Below, in pieces: positions 1 through 7,619 of a DNA stretch of 55,922 bases. The DNA is from Alicyclobacillus mali NBRC 102425. Lineage in GTDB: Bacteria; Bacillota; Bacilli; Alicyclobacillales; Alicyclobacillaceae. The position numbers and the translations under genes were made by a program. Position 1 is the stretch's first letter, and each line of letters begins with the position of its first letter. Location of the stretch: positions 1-55,922 of the forward strand of contig NZ_BCSG01000016.1 in assembly GCF_001570745.1 (NCBI RefSeq), read 5' to 3'. Under the pieces are notes generated by a model. That model was not told the DNA's origin. It saw only the letters and a program-made list of their open reading frames with translations, and did no database searches.

Positions 1-1
1 T

Positions 2-178
2 ACCCTGATGGAAACTCAGTGCGGATTGTTCGACCACACACTCACCCCGCGCTTCAAGATAAACATTCACCATCGCGAACGCACCTTGGTGTTGTGGCGA
101 CTTCGCGATTCCTTCGCCATTTCTTTGTGCACGAACGAATGCCTCAGTGCCATCATGATACGGTACGCCAGGGGGTAA
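2..178 (+). CDS. 3' end of a possible ComK-family competence regulator (partial)
   Basis: An open frame enters from the left edge and ends at a TAA, giving 58 residues. ComK is the transcription activator of competence genes in Bacilli. The visible tail has TQCGLFDH, then RFKINIHHRERTLVLWR, ending near IMIRYARG. This follows the C-terminal half of Bacillus ComK as I remember it: a QCGW..H motif, then FK, then a beta strand with T.V, then an Arg near the end. The frame stops well before the usual ComK C-terminus, as in short ComK homologues of other genera. It converges on dabA. The match is from memory and the gene is cut by the window edge, so the family call is tentative; coding status rests on the uninterrupted frame. 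Confidence 0.42.
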   Translation, partial: TLMETQCGLFDHTLTPRFKINIHHRERTLVLWRLRDSFAISLCTNECLSAIMIRYARG

Positions 179-237
179 CGCAATGGGCGCTTACCCCCAG
201 ACGTGACAACCGAGTGACAAACCGCCACGTGTCCAAG

Positions 238-2781
238 TCACCCCTGGGCATTTCGGAGGACTTCCGTAGCAGACCACCATTTCTTCGATTGCGTATCCCG
301 CACCCAAAGCCGCAGCCAGCCGTTCTGCACCTTTTGCCGAAAGTCGGCATGGTCTCGGAGCAGGAGGGCCGCATGCGCCACAGGCACCTCCATTACCACC
401 GTCAGCCGCAGCGGACGGTGGTACAGGTGGCCATCGTCGGCCGCAATCGACTGCCATGGAAGTCCCGGCAGCAGATCGCTCGCGTTTCCGTTCATCACGC
501 CGACGCCGGCGGTGACCGTCTGCAGGACCTTGTTGCCTCCCCCGTGAACGTGCGGCGCCACCGCCGAGGCGTAATACTGCAAATTAATCCACTGCGCCAC
601 GGTCACGGGACCCGACACAATCGCGCGGAGGTAGGCCCCGTCGGGATCGCACCGCCAGTCGTAGTCGTGCGCGAACACCTGGCCGCGGAGGCGCTCATCG
701 AGGTCGGGCAGGCGGCCAACCCAAAAGGCGCGGTTGCGCGCCAGCCCCCACTCCGGCCGGATCTCGCTCCAATCGCAGGCGCGGCGAACGACCTCTCGCT
801 GATCCGGACGCCCCTCTGCGCCGGGAAGTTGCTCGAGGCGCTCGGCGGCCGCGCACGCCCCGGCTCGGCGCAAGTTCGTATCGAGCTGCTGCCACAATCG
901 CTCGGTTTGCGCAGGCATCTTTGGCACCTCGACCCACTCGATCTCGTCCGTCGTGGTGATGTGCACCGCCGCGAGAAACACCGTCTCGTCCGGAATGTGG
1001 AGGCCGTGCTGGTCGCGAAGCAAGCGCCTGACGTCGGCTCGATTCAGCGCCATGGCGAGCAGTCGCGCGTTGTGCCGCCCCGATTGTCCGCCACACGCTC
1101 CGCATTCGAACGCCGCCCGATGGGGCTGATTCTCCACCCGCGCTTCGTGGCCGCAGACAACGACCATGCGAGCGAACTCTGTCAGACCAATCGAGCGAAA
1201 CAAGTCGGCGGCCGCGGACGCGAACAGCTGCGCCGTCCCACCAAGCGCCGAATTCCGCGGATCCGCGGACCGATGCGCTTCACCGGCGAGTTCCCACCGC
1301 GTCTGCACGAGCGGCAGGGAATCACGCAAGAGGCCGCGAAGACGGGCCGACGCGCGCGGGACCGACTGGACAAGCGCGTGCAGCGCGAGGTATCCGCCCG
1401 AGAGCTCCGGCAAAGCGAGGGATGCCACACTCGCCTGTTTCAGCTTCTTGAACGAAAGCCCCACCGCTCGCAGAGCACCTGTGACGCGGAGGCGGCGATC
1501 ATAGGCGCTCGGCTCCATCGCTCGCTCCCGCATGTCGGCCACAGGCGTCACGATGGCCGGACAACTCGGGTGCGCATACGCGCTGTCCAAGGGTTGCGTC
1601 CGCACTGGGAGATTGAAAAAGCCTGCGCAGCCGTAGGTCGCGTACGGGCCGAGCGCCTCGAGATGGCGACGCAGTCGCTCCGAGCGCACGTCGATGCAGA
1701 ACAGCAACTGGGCGTCGGCTTCCTGCGTGCGGCTGGGCGCGGCGCCGGATCGCACGAGCTGCGCGTCCAGCGTCTGTTCCCAGGCCTCAAGCCACACAGC
1801 GTACCGATCGGCGGTCATGTATCGGTGCACGGCGAGGACGAGATCGTCTGCCAGCTCTCCTTCGACGTCCGCGACGTGCGCAGCCGCCTGAGCCAGACCG
1901 GTCCAATCGGGATGAGGCGCGAAGACGCCATCAGGCCCTGCAACAGCCCACTCGATGAGGATGCGCAGCGCGAGATACTCCCGCATCAGGCGGCCTTGGC
2001 CGCCCTCCTCCCGATCCCGATAACGCAGCGCGCCCACAAAGCCAGGCATGCGCAGGTGGTGCACACGAAAGTAGTCCGCCGCGAAGCGCGGCGCTGCGCG
2101 GAACCGGTCGAGCCCAAACGCGAGCACCTCGTCGGGGTCTCGCGGCAGCTCCTCCACGCGCCGCCGCTCGGCCTTGCTGAGGGCTGGATCGCGCATGAGA
2201 AGCGCACGGGCGGCCGCGAAAAGGCCCTCATCCCGTCCTGGCATGGCCCACGCCGACTGCCCCCGGTCCAGATACAGACGCAGGTAACGCGACGTGAGCG
2301 CATCGACGCGCGTCCTCGCCTCGTCGGACGGCAGCGGAAAGCGAAGCGCATCGTGGGGCAGGTCCACGCGCGCGGCCGTCCGCGCAGCGAGCGCCGCCGC
2401 TTCGGCGGAGATAGGAAGCTCGGCCTGCTCCAGCGTCAGGCGGGGCTGGATACGCGCAAATGCCGCGCGCAGCGTCGCTGGCACGTAGTGGTCCAGATAT
2501 TGATCCATTCGATCCTGGAGCGCGTTTGGATCAATCTCGCCGCGGGACTTTGCGTCCTGCAGCAGGCGCCAGGACGGGTAAAGCCGCACCCCACCGAGCG
2601 CCTGCAATCTCCGCATCGCCTCCAGGAAGGACAAGTGTTCCAGTGCCGGCCAGGGATGCCGGGCAATCCACACCGAGAGGGGCCACTGAACGGCGGTCAC
2701 ATCGAGCGCCATCTCGGCGGCGGCTGCGGCGGATGTCGGAGTCCACGGAGCGTAGGGCATGGCCAGGGTGGACGAGATCAC
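238..2781 (-). CDS. dabA: DabA, inorganic-carbon transporter subunit (DUF2309)
   Basis: DabA is the carbonic-anhydrase-like cytoplasmic subunit of the DAB pump, which traps CO2 as bicarbonate using the ion gradient through DabB. The protein has 847 residues, normal for the family. The zinc-site residues are present: C362 and D364 in CIDVRSE, H545 in VCGHEAR and C560 in ECGACGG. The His-Cys spacing of 15 equals that of the characterised enzyme (H524/C539). I chose the GTG at 2781 because AAAGGAGG lies 10 nt upstream and the codon overlaps the dabB stop as GTGA. A much longer in-frame extension to 3012 would run through dabB and has no support. Translational coupling with dabB is likely. No terminator is obvious downstream. 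Confidence 0.92.
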   Translation of the reverse strand: MISSTLAMPYAPWTPTSAAAAAEMALDVTAVQWPLSVWIARHPWPALEHLSFLEAMRRLQALGGVRLYPSWRLLQDAKSRGEIDPNALQDRMDQYLDHYVPATLRAAFARIQPRLTLEQAELPISAEAAALAARTAARVDLPHDALRFPLPSDEARTRVDALTSRYLRLYLDRGQSAWAMPGRDEGLFAAARALLMRDPALSKAERRRVEELPRDPDEVLAFGLDRFRAAPRFAADYFRVHHLRMPGFVGALRYRDREEGGQGRLMREYLALRILIEWAVAGPDGVFAPHPDWTGLAQAAAHVADVEGELADDLVLAVHRYMTADRYAVWLEAWEQTLDAQLVRSGAAPSRTQEADAQLLFCIDVRSERLRRHLEALGPYATYGCAGFFNLPVRTQPLDSAYAHPSCPAIVTPVADMRERAMEPSAYDRRLRVTGALRAVGLSFKKLKQASVASLALPELSGGYLALHALVQSVPRASARLRGLLRDSLPLVQTRWELAGEAHRSADPRNSALGGTAQLFASAAADLFRSIGLTEFARMVVVCGHEARVENQPHRAAFECGACGGQSGRHNARLLAMALNRADVRRLLRDQHGLHIPDETVFLAAVHITTTDEIEWVEVPKMPAQTERLWQQLDTNLRRAGACAAAERLEQLPGAEGRPDQREVVRRACDWSEIRPEWGLARNRAFWVGRLPDLDERLRGQVFAHDYDWRCDPDGAYLRAIVSGPVTVAQWINLQYYASAVAPHVHGGGNKVLQTVTAGVGVMNGNASDLLPGLPWQSIAADDGHLYHRPLRLTVVMEVPVAHAALLLRDHADFRQKVQNGWLRLWVRDTQSKKWWSATEVLRNAQG

Positions 2782-4079
2782 GAAAGCATCGCCTCCTTTG
2801 CGAGCGTTTCGAGCGCGGCGGGTTGCGCCTCGGCAGCGTGCGGGCTCGGATCGCCCATGTGCGCGAGCCACGCGTATGCGCGCAGGGAGCACGGGTGGCG
2901 AGGATGTCTGCGCAGCCATGTGAGGAGCGCAGCGTGAAGCGCGATGAGTCCCGCCGCCACAGCGGCAAGCCACGCATTCCCTGATCCCGGCGTCCCCAGG
3001 AGAACCGCCCACGCGCGGATCAGCTCGTCACGGAGTGCCAAGGCAAGCGCGCCCGCGAACAGCGCGATCGCAGCGCCGAGCCACCGCCCAGCGCGTAGGG
3101 ACGTGGCCGCCGCAAGGGCGACCGCACACCCTGCGCCGAGCAACAAACCAGACAAAAGGCTCAACCCGTCTGCCGGACGAGGGAAGGCATAAACGAGGAA
3201 GAACGCCGCTCCGACGAGTTGTGCCCACGGAAAACGAGGTGATAGCACCTGCGCCTTGACCAGAACCTCGTCGGGGCGTGGCACGGCCGAGCCGGATCGC
3301 AAGAACAGCGTTGCCTTGAAGACCCCGTGCAGCACCAGATGGACCATGGCGACGGCATATGCCCCCACGGCGCACTCCGTCAGCATGAGCCCCATTTGTG
3401 CCATCGTGGACGCGACGAGCTGACGCTTGTAATCCGCGTGAATCATGAGGATCCCTGTGCCGATGGCGATGCTGACCCACGCCGCAGCCATGAGCAGCGC
3501 GCGAGGGATGATCCCCCCCGTCGCGAGAACCGGCGCAAATTTGGCGAGCAGCAGGCCACCAGCGTTCACCACGCCTGCGTGCATCAGCGCCGACACCGGC
3601 GTCGGCGTAATGGCCGAGTCAAGCAACCAACGCATGAATGGCGCATTACCAGCTTGTGCGAGCGCAACCACCGCAAGGACGAGACTCGCGAGAATCGCCA
3701 CGTGAGGACGTTGTGCCAGCGCCGCGACGCCCGCGTGGAGCGAGATTCGGCCGGAGGACTTCACGCACAAAAGCGATATCAGGGCGATACCGCCCATGCT
3801 TCGCAGAAGCCTCACGAAGACTGTGCGGACGACGCGCCGCACCGCACGGCTGCCTCGCTGCAGCGAGATGAGCCGCACGATCCCGACATCCATCCCTATC
3901 CAACAGACGGCGAAGACAATCGCGTTGTCGACCATCCAGCTTGCGCTCGCGCAGAACAGCGTCCAGGTCATCCACGCGAAGTAGCGGCCGTATCGCTCGC
4001 TCCCTGCCAGGTGGCGCATCGCAAACGCCTCGACCCCGAGTCCCAGCGCGGCGATGTAGGCAGACACGGCCCAGCCCAA
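2778..4079 (-). CDS. dabB: DabB, NuoL/MrpA-like membrane subunit, 5' end irregular
   Basis: This is a proton-conducting antiporter-like subunit (proton_antipo_M type) that energises DabA. It is strongly hydrophobic, with VVALAQAGNAPFMRWLLDS and ALMHAGVVNAGG resembling the conserved Lys/His helices of NuoL-like subunits. The first usual start is a TTG at 4079 (433 aa), but no Shine-Dalgarno precedes it. The same frame stays open to 4190 and encodes another membrane helix (VGLLLGGLALVAFISLAGL) before meeting a stop, with no ATG, GTG or TTG. Family members have one more N-terminal helix, and only 76 bases separate this point from the previous gene. I infer 5' truncation, a frameshift or a non-standard start. 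It is coupled to dabA by a 4-base overlap. Confidence 0.72.
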   Translation of the reverse strand: MGWAVSAYIAALGLGVEAFAMRHLAGSERYGRYFAWMTWTLFCASASWMVDNAIVFAVCWIGMDVGIVRLISLQRGSRAVRRVVRTVFVRLLRSMGGIALISLLCVKSSGRISLHAGVAALAQRPHVAILASLVLAVVALAQAGNAPFMRWLLDSAITPTPVSALMHAGVVNAGGLLLAKFAPVLATGGIIPRALLMAAAWVSIAIGTGILMIHADYKRQLVASTMAQMGLMLTECAVGAYAVAMVHLVLHGVFKATLFLRSGSAVPRPDEVLVKAQVLSPRFPWAQLVGAAFFLVYAFPRPADGLSLLSGLLLGAGCAVALAAATSLRAGRWLGAAIALFAGALALALRDELIRAWAVLLGTPGSGNAWLAAVAAGLIALHAALLTWLRRHPRHPCSLRAYAWLAHMGDPSPHAAEAQPAALETLAKEAMLS

Positions 4080-4266
4080 CCGTGCGTCGCGATAGGGCTC
4101 GCCAGACGTGAAGACGAGACCCGCAAGCGAGATGAACGCGACGAGTGCGAGCCCACCTAGCAGCAGCCCGACGCACCGATCCAGATAGGTTCAATTGCCT
4201 GACACGTGCTGTTCGATGAACTGTACGCCGCCATCCACACGGATATGACCGCGAGATGGAGGCATT

Positions 4267-4689
4267 TCACAAGTCTCGCCCGGCGTCCACGATATCGCGT
4301 CCGCCCTCGAACTCACCGGACTCGAGCTTCCGCTCAAGGTCCGAATGCAACCGAAACACCATGATCCGTTCGCCCGTGCGCGTGCTGAGATCCGTGAAGA
4401 AGCTTTTCACTTCTTCTCCTGTGATCCGGCGAATGATCACCTTCAGATCCTCAACCCCAGACTCCACCAAGCTGGTGCGAGTCCGCTTCACCGACAGCAT
4501 GCCCTCATAGGTCTCGCAGAGCGCGTACTCCGCGGACGAGAGAATGCCATGCAGCGAAACGATGATCATATCCCGCAGGATATCCGTCTTAACCGAGACC
4601 GAGCCGCGCCCGAGATAGTCCTTTTCCCACTTCGTCAGGGCGTTCGAGATGTCAGCCTCGATGCAGCCTTTCAGCTTGGATGCCGCCAT
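4267..4689 (-). CDS. DUF2294 family protein (YbcI-like)
   Basis: This is a small soluble protein of 140 residues whose biochemical role is unknown to me. The start is MAASKLKGCIEADISNAL at 4689, with GGGAGAG just upstream; an in-frame extension to 4887 has no ribosome site. The sequence has the DUF2294 pattern: an N-terminal helix, then KTDILRDMIIVSLHGILS, then a long charged helix, then VIIRRITGEEVKSFFTDLST near the end. In Bacillus subtilis a DUF2294 protein (YbcI) is encoded with the DabA/DabB homologues YbcC/NdhF. The gene here sits just upstream of dabB on the same strand, which supports a shared role in carbon uptake. That functional link is inference. Confidence 0.78.
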   Translation of the reverse strand: MAASKLKGCIEADISNALTKWEKDYLGRGSVSVKTDILRDMIIVSLHGILSSAEYALCETYEGMLSVKRTRTSLVESGVEDLKVIIRRITGEEVKSFFTDLSTRTGERIMVFRLHSDLERKLESGEFEGGRDIVDAGRDL

Positions 4690-4786
4690 GTCTCTCTCCC
4701 TCGATCCGCGATCGCTGCACGGTCTCGCGCTGGACATCAGAGAGTATTGTATCAAGGAAAACCGCATGGCGACAAGAGGAACATGG

Positions 4787-4814
4787 AAAAGGGGGCCCGG
4801 CTGGTGTCGGGCCC
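4787..4814 (-). terminator. Rho-independent terminator of the aldehyde dehydrogenase gene
   Basis: On the minus strand a perfect 7-bp stem, GGGCCCG/CGGGCCC with an 8-nt loop, is followed by CC and a T-run. It starts about 30 bases after the dehydrogenase stop codon and separates that gene from the DUF2294-dab group. Confidence 0.8.
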
Positions 4815-4844
4815 GCGCGTAGTATGAAGAATCGTCGGCGAAGG

Positions 4845-6302
4845 TCAGATGGGATACTGGCGCCGATCCCGCTGAATCGAGATCCATTTCAGCGTCGTAA
4901 ACTCATCGATGCCCCACTGGCCGTTGTATCGGCCGACGCCTGAAGCTTTTTCACCGCCAAACGCCACAAGTGGCTCATCGTTCACGGTTCCATCATTCAC
5001 GTGAAACATCCCTGTCTCCACCTGCATTGCGACACGAAGGCCGCGCTCAATGTCACGCGTGATGACCGCGCCCGTCAGCCCATAGTCGCTGTCGTTCGCC
5101 ACCCGCACGGCTTCTTGCTCATTCGCGACAGGCATCACCGCCACAACGGGGCCAAACATCTCGTCTTTCGCACACGCCATCTCTGGCCGAACGTCGGCCA
5201 GTACGACCGGCCCCACAACGTTTCCGTACACAGGTCCCCGATAAGCGACCCGCGCCCCCTGCTCGACGCTCGCATCGACGACGGCCAGCAGCCGCTCGAC
5301 CTGGCGGCGGTTGATGAGCGGCCCGATGACCGTCTCAGGATCTCGAGGATCGCCCATCTTCAGCTTCGACACCCGTTCGACAAATTTCCCGAGAAATTGT
5401 TCATACACATCTTTCACGACGATCACGCGATTGGCACACATGCAGATCTGGCCCTGATGCGTGAAGCGGCTGAATATCGCCGCATCGACAGCAAGGTCGA
5501 GATCGGCATCATCAAGCACGATGAGCGCGCTGTTTCCGCCCAACTCCAGCGTCACTCGCTTCAGATGTCGGCCCGCCACCTCGGCGATGTGGCGCCCCAC
5601 AGCGGTGGAGCCGGTGAACGAGATGATTCGCGGAATTGGGTGTTCCAGAAATGCGTCGCCAATCTCCGCGACATCGGCCACCACCACGTTGACAAGCCCC
5701 TTCGGCACGCCGGCTTCTTCGAACACCTGCGCCAGCAGTGTGCCGCCCGTGATGGCGGCCTCCTCGTGCGGCTTCAGCACGACACCGTTGCCGCACGCCA
5801 CTGCGGGCGCCAGGGCGCGCATCGACAAACACATGGGAAAATTGAAAGGACTTAAGATGCCCACCACCCCGGCGGGCAGGCGGAGCAGGCGATTTTCTTT
5901 TCCGGGGATGGTCGCCGGGAGCAACCGCCCCTCCATGCGCAGAGGATACGTCGCCGCCTCGCGCAAGAAGTTCTTCACCAGTTCGAACTCGATGGCCGCC
6001 TTGATGAAGGTTCCTCCGATCTCGTCGGCGACAAGCGAGATGACGTCATCCCGATATCCCTCCCAAATTCGGAGAGCTCGCTCCATGACAGCCTGCCGTT
6101 CGAACGGATTCACGCGCGCCCATTGCTTCTGCGCAACCTCGGCAGCACGGTACGCCTCGTCGATATCCTCCACCGTGGCCAGTCGGATTTCCGCCACCGT
6201 CGAACCGTCGTACGGATTCCGATTGCGGTGAACGCGGGCGCTGCGCCCGTCGCGCCACTCGCCAGCGATGTATTGACGTGATAGCTTCGTGAGATCGAAC
6301 AT
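4845..6302 (-). CDS. NAD(P)-dependent aldehyde dehydrogenase
   Basis: It oxidises an aldehyde to the carboxylic acid. The 485-residue length is typical of the ALDH superfamily. The sequence shows GVVGILSPFNFP (cofactor-binding strand), FTGSTAVGRHI (coenzyme loop), LELGGNSALIV (general-base Glu) and GQICMCANRV, where the first Cys fits the catalytic position. Overall it is closest in feel to the YfmT/vanillin-benzaldehyde dehydrogenase group, but the substrate cannot be read from sequence. The ATG at 6302 is preceded by GGAGG with good spacing, so the longer open frame to 6347 is not used. It is a single-gene unit with its own terminator, and a cre-like element lies 55-70 bases upstream, suggesting CcpA control. 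Confidence 0.9.
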   Translation of the reverse strand: MFDLTKLSRQYIAGEWRDGRSARVHRNRNPYDGSTVAEIRLATVEDIDEAYRAAEVAQKQWARVNPFERQAVMERALRIWEGYRDDVISLVADEIGGTFIKAAIEFELVKNFLREAATYPLRMEGRLLPATIPGKENRLLRLPAGVVGILSPFNFPMCLSMRALAPAVACGNGVVLKPHEEAAITGGTLLAQVFEEAGVPKGLVNVVVADVAEIGDAFLEHPIPRIISFTGSTAVGRHIAEVAGRHLKRVTLELGGNSALIVLDDADLDLAVDAAIFSRFTHQGQICMCANRVIVVKDVYEQFLGKFVERVSKLKMGDPRDPETVIGPLINRRQVERLLAVVDASVEQGARVAYRGPVYGNVVGPVVLADVRPEMACAKDEMFGPVVAVMPVANEQEAVRVANDSDYGLTGAVITRDIERGLRVAMQVETGMFHVNDGTVNDEPLVAFGGEKASGVGRYNGQWGIDEFTTLKWISIQRDRRQYPI

Positions 6303-6356
6303 GTGGACCTCCGTTTCCCGCCGTTGCAAGCACGGCGATGACTTCAAAGGTCATGC

Positions 6357-6370
6357 TACAAGCGCTTTCA
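6357..6370 (-). promoter_or_regulatory. cre-like site (CcpA) upstream of aldehyde dehydrogenase
   Basis: The minus strand reads TGAAAGCGCTTGTA. Against the cre consensus TGWAARCGYTWNCW it differs at one position only. The site overlaps a TTGAAA that could serve as the -35 box. CcpA binding would therefore make the dehydrogenase glucose-repressed. This is inference from a short motif. Confidence 0.5.
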
Positions 6371-6467
6371 AAGCAGGGCAAGCAGTCCTTTCCTCCATGC
6401 GGAACACCGTCCGCCTGACACGATGCATGGCGCACGAGAGGTTCAATCAAACTGGCCTTCAATCAAA

Positions 6468-6504
6468 TTCGCCGGCCCGCCCCTTGAGGGACGGAACCGG
6501 CGAA
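6468..6504 (-). terminator. Terminator downstream of tmRNA
   Basis: On the minus strand a long stem, TTCGCCGG...CCGGCGAA, encloses an inner CCGTCCC/GGGCGGG-like helix and is followed by TTTG. It lies about 30 bases past the CCA end of tmRNA, consistent with termination of the ssrA precursor. Confidence 0.6.
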
Positions 6505-6535
6505 CGGTGTCCTCATATTCCTTTGAACCCATGCA

Positions 6536-6906
6536 TGGTGGAGGCGACGGGAATCGAACCCGCGTCCGAAGACCTCGCTACATGTACATCTACGGGCGTA
6601 GACCGTCTACTCAAGTCCCTGCGACCCGCGGACGATCACGCTGGTGCACAGGCTAGTTCGCTATCGTCTCACGGCGTCCCCGCGAACGAGGGAGGCCGCC
6701 AGCCTGCTTAGATGACGTTACGCGACGCGCGCAGGCGACGCATCACGCAACGGTCTCGCTGGATTAGGCAGCGAGAGCGAGCTTGTTTTGAGTGGTAAAG
6801 CGATTCGCTTTGCCAGTTAAATTTAGACCTGCGTGCATAACGTGGTCGCAGCCCCACGGCCCGCCGTACATGCTCGAACAGTCCCCGTCGAATCCAAAAC
6901 GCCCCC
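6536..6906 (-). ncRNA. ssrA: tmRNA (transfer-messenger RNA)
   Basis: tmRNA rescues stalled ribosomes and adds a degradation tag. The 5' end reads GGGGGCGTTTTGGATTCGAC, the classic tmRNA start, and the 3' end carries the T-arm GGTTCGATTCCCG followed by CGCCTCCACCA. The 5' GGGGGCG pairs with 3' CGCCTCC over seven base pairs (one G-U), fixing both ends, and CCA is encoded. The length is about 371 nt. A tag reading frame lies in the middle. Its protein partner SmpB is encoded directly upstream on the same strand, and RNase R two genes up, which is the usual Firmicute arrangement. It has its own sigma-A-type promoter. Confidence 0.97.
6764..6814 (-). other. ssrA: tmRNA tag-peptide reading frame
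   Basis: The resume frame encodes GKANRFTTQNKLALAA followed by TAA, added after a tRNA-charged alanine. The LALAA end is the standard ClpXP/ClpAP-type degron; the Bacillus tag is GKTNSFNQNVALAA. The middle here differs and is two residues longer. Confidence 0.92.
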
Positions 6907-6970
6907 GCGTTTTGGCGACAGCCGTCCGGCATGTCTTCAGCGAATCGCTTATCGTTCAACAGCACACTTT

Positions 6971-6998
6971 ATTATACTCCACTTTGAATACAGATCAA
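6971..6998 (-). promoter_or_regulatory. Sigma-A promoter of ssrA
   Basis: The minus strand has TTGATC, 16 bases, then TATAAT. The -10 box is consensus. It lies about 65 bases before the mature tmRNA 5' end, leaving a short leader for RNase P to remove. Confidence 0.72.
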
Positions 6999-7060
6999 CC
7001 CATTTCCACAAACAACCTGACCCGCCCCCTGCCCCGATTTCTCGAGCGATACGAGCGAGG

Positions 7061-7534
7061 TCACTCCCCGCGCATGCGCGCTCGCAGTGCGCGCTGAATT
7101 TCGCGGTTTGCATCGCGCTCCTTGGCAGCTTCGCGCTTGTCATACAGCTTCTTTCCTTTCGCGAGCGCCAACTCCACCTTGGCCCACCCATCTTTGATGT
7201 AAACTTTGGTAGGCACGAGGGTGACCCCTCGCTGCCTGACCGCACCATAAAGATGATTGATCTCCTTCTTGTGCAGCAGGCACTTGCGGGGCCGGAGCGG
7301 ATCATGGTTAAACCGGTTCCCCTGCTCATAGGGCGCGATATGCATGTTGTAGATGTACACTTCCCCTTCGTCCACGCGCGCGTATGCGTCCCGCAGGCTT
7401 ACGGATCCCTTGCGGATGGACTTGATCTCCGTGCCCGTCAGCACGAGACCTGCCTCGTACGTCTCTTCGATGAAGTAATCGTGGTACGCCTTCCGATTCT
7501 GCGCAATCAATCGAGTTCCCTGCGATCTCGCCAT
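7061..7534 (-). CDS. smpB: SsrA-binding protein SmpB
   Basis: SmpB binds the tRNA-like part of tmRNA and brings it to stalled ribosomes. The 157 residues match the family length. Hallmarks are [32 protein letters not shown], the [17 protein letters not shown] strand and [14 protein letters not shown] in the C-terminal tail that enters the mRNA channel. The start ATG follows GGAGTGACGTGAG. It lies between rnr (85 bases upstream) and ssrA, the conserved arrangement for ribosome rescue and decay of the tagged mRNA. Confidence 0.97.
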   Translation of the reverse strand: MARSQGTRLIAQNRKAYHDYFIEETYEAGLVLTGTEIKSIRKGSVSLRDAYARVDEGEVYIYNMHIAPYEQGNRFNHDPLRPRKCLLHKKEINHLYGAVRQRGVTLVPTKVYIKDGWAKVELALAKGKKLYDKREAAKERDANREIQRALRARMRGE

Positions 7535-7619
7535 CTCACGTCACTCCGATGCTCCATCGGGCGCGCGATACGCCGCCGTGCGCGGGCCCTGCCATCTGCC
7601 ACACGGCGGCACATTCGCA

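Noticed and set aside
19-2937. Very long plus-strand open frame opposite dabA
   Set aside because: The composition is Arg/His-rich nonsense, there is no family pattern, and the opposite strand carries a well-conserved DabA. It is an antisense artefact of GC-rich codon use.
3646-4194. Minus-strand frame with a TTG start near the missing dabB 5' end
   Set aside because: It is in another frame from dabB, Arg-rich and not membrane-like, so it does not supply the missing N-terminal helix by itself.
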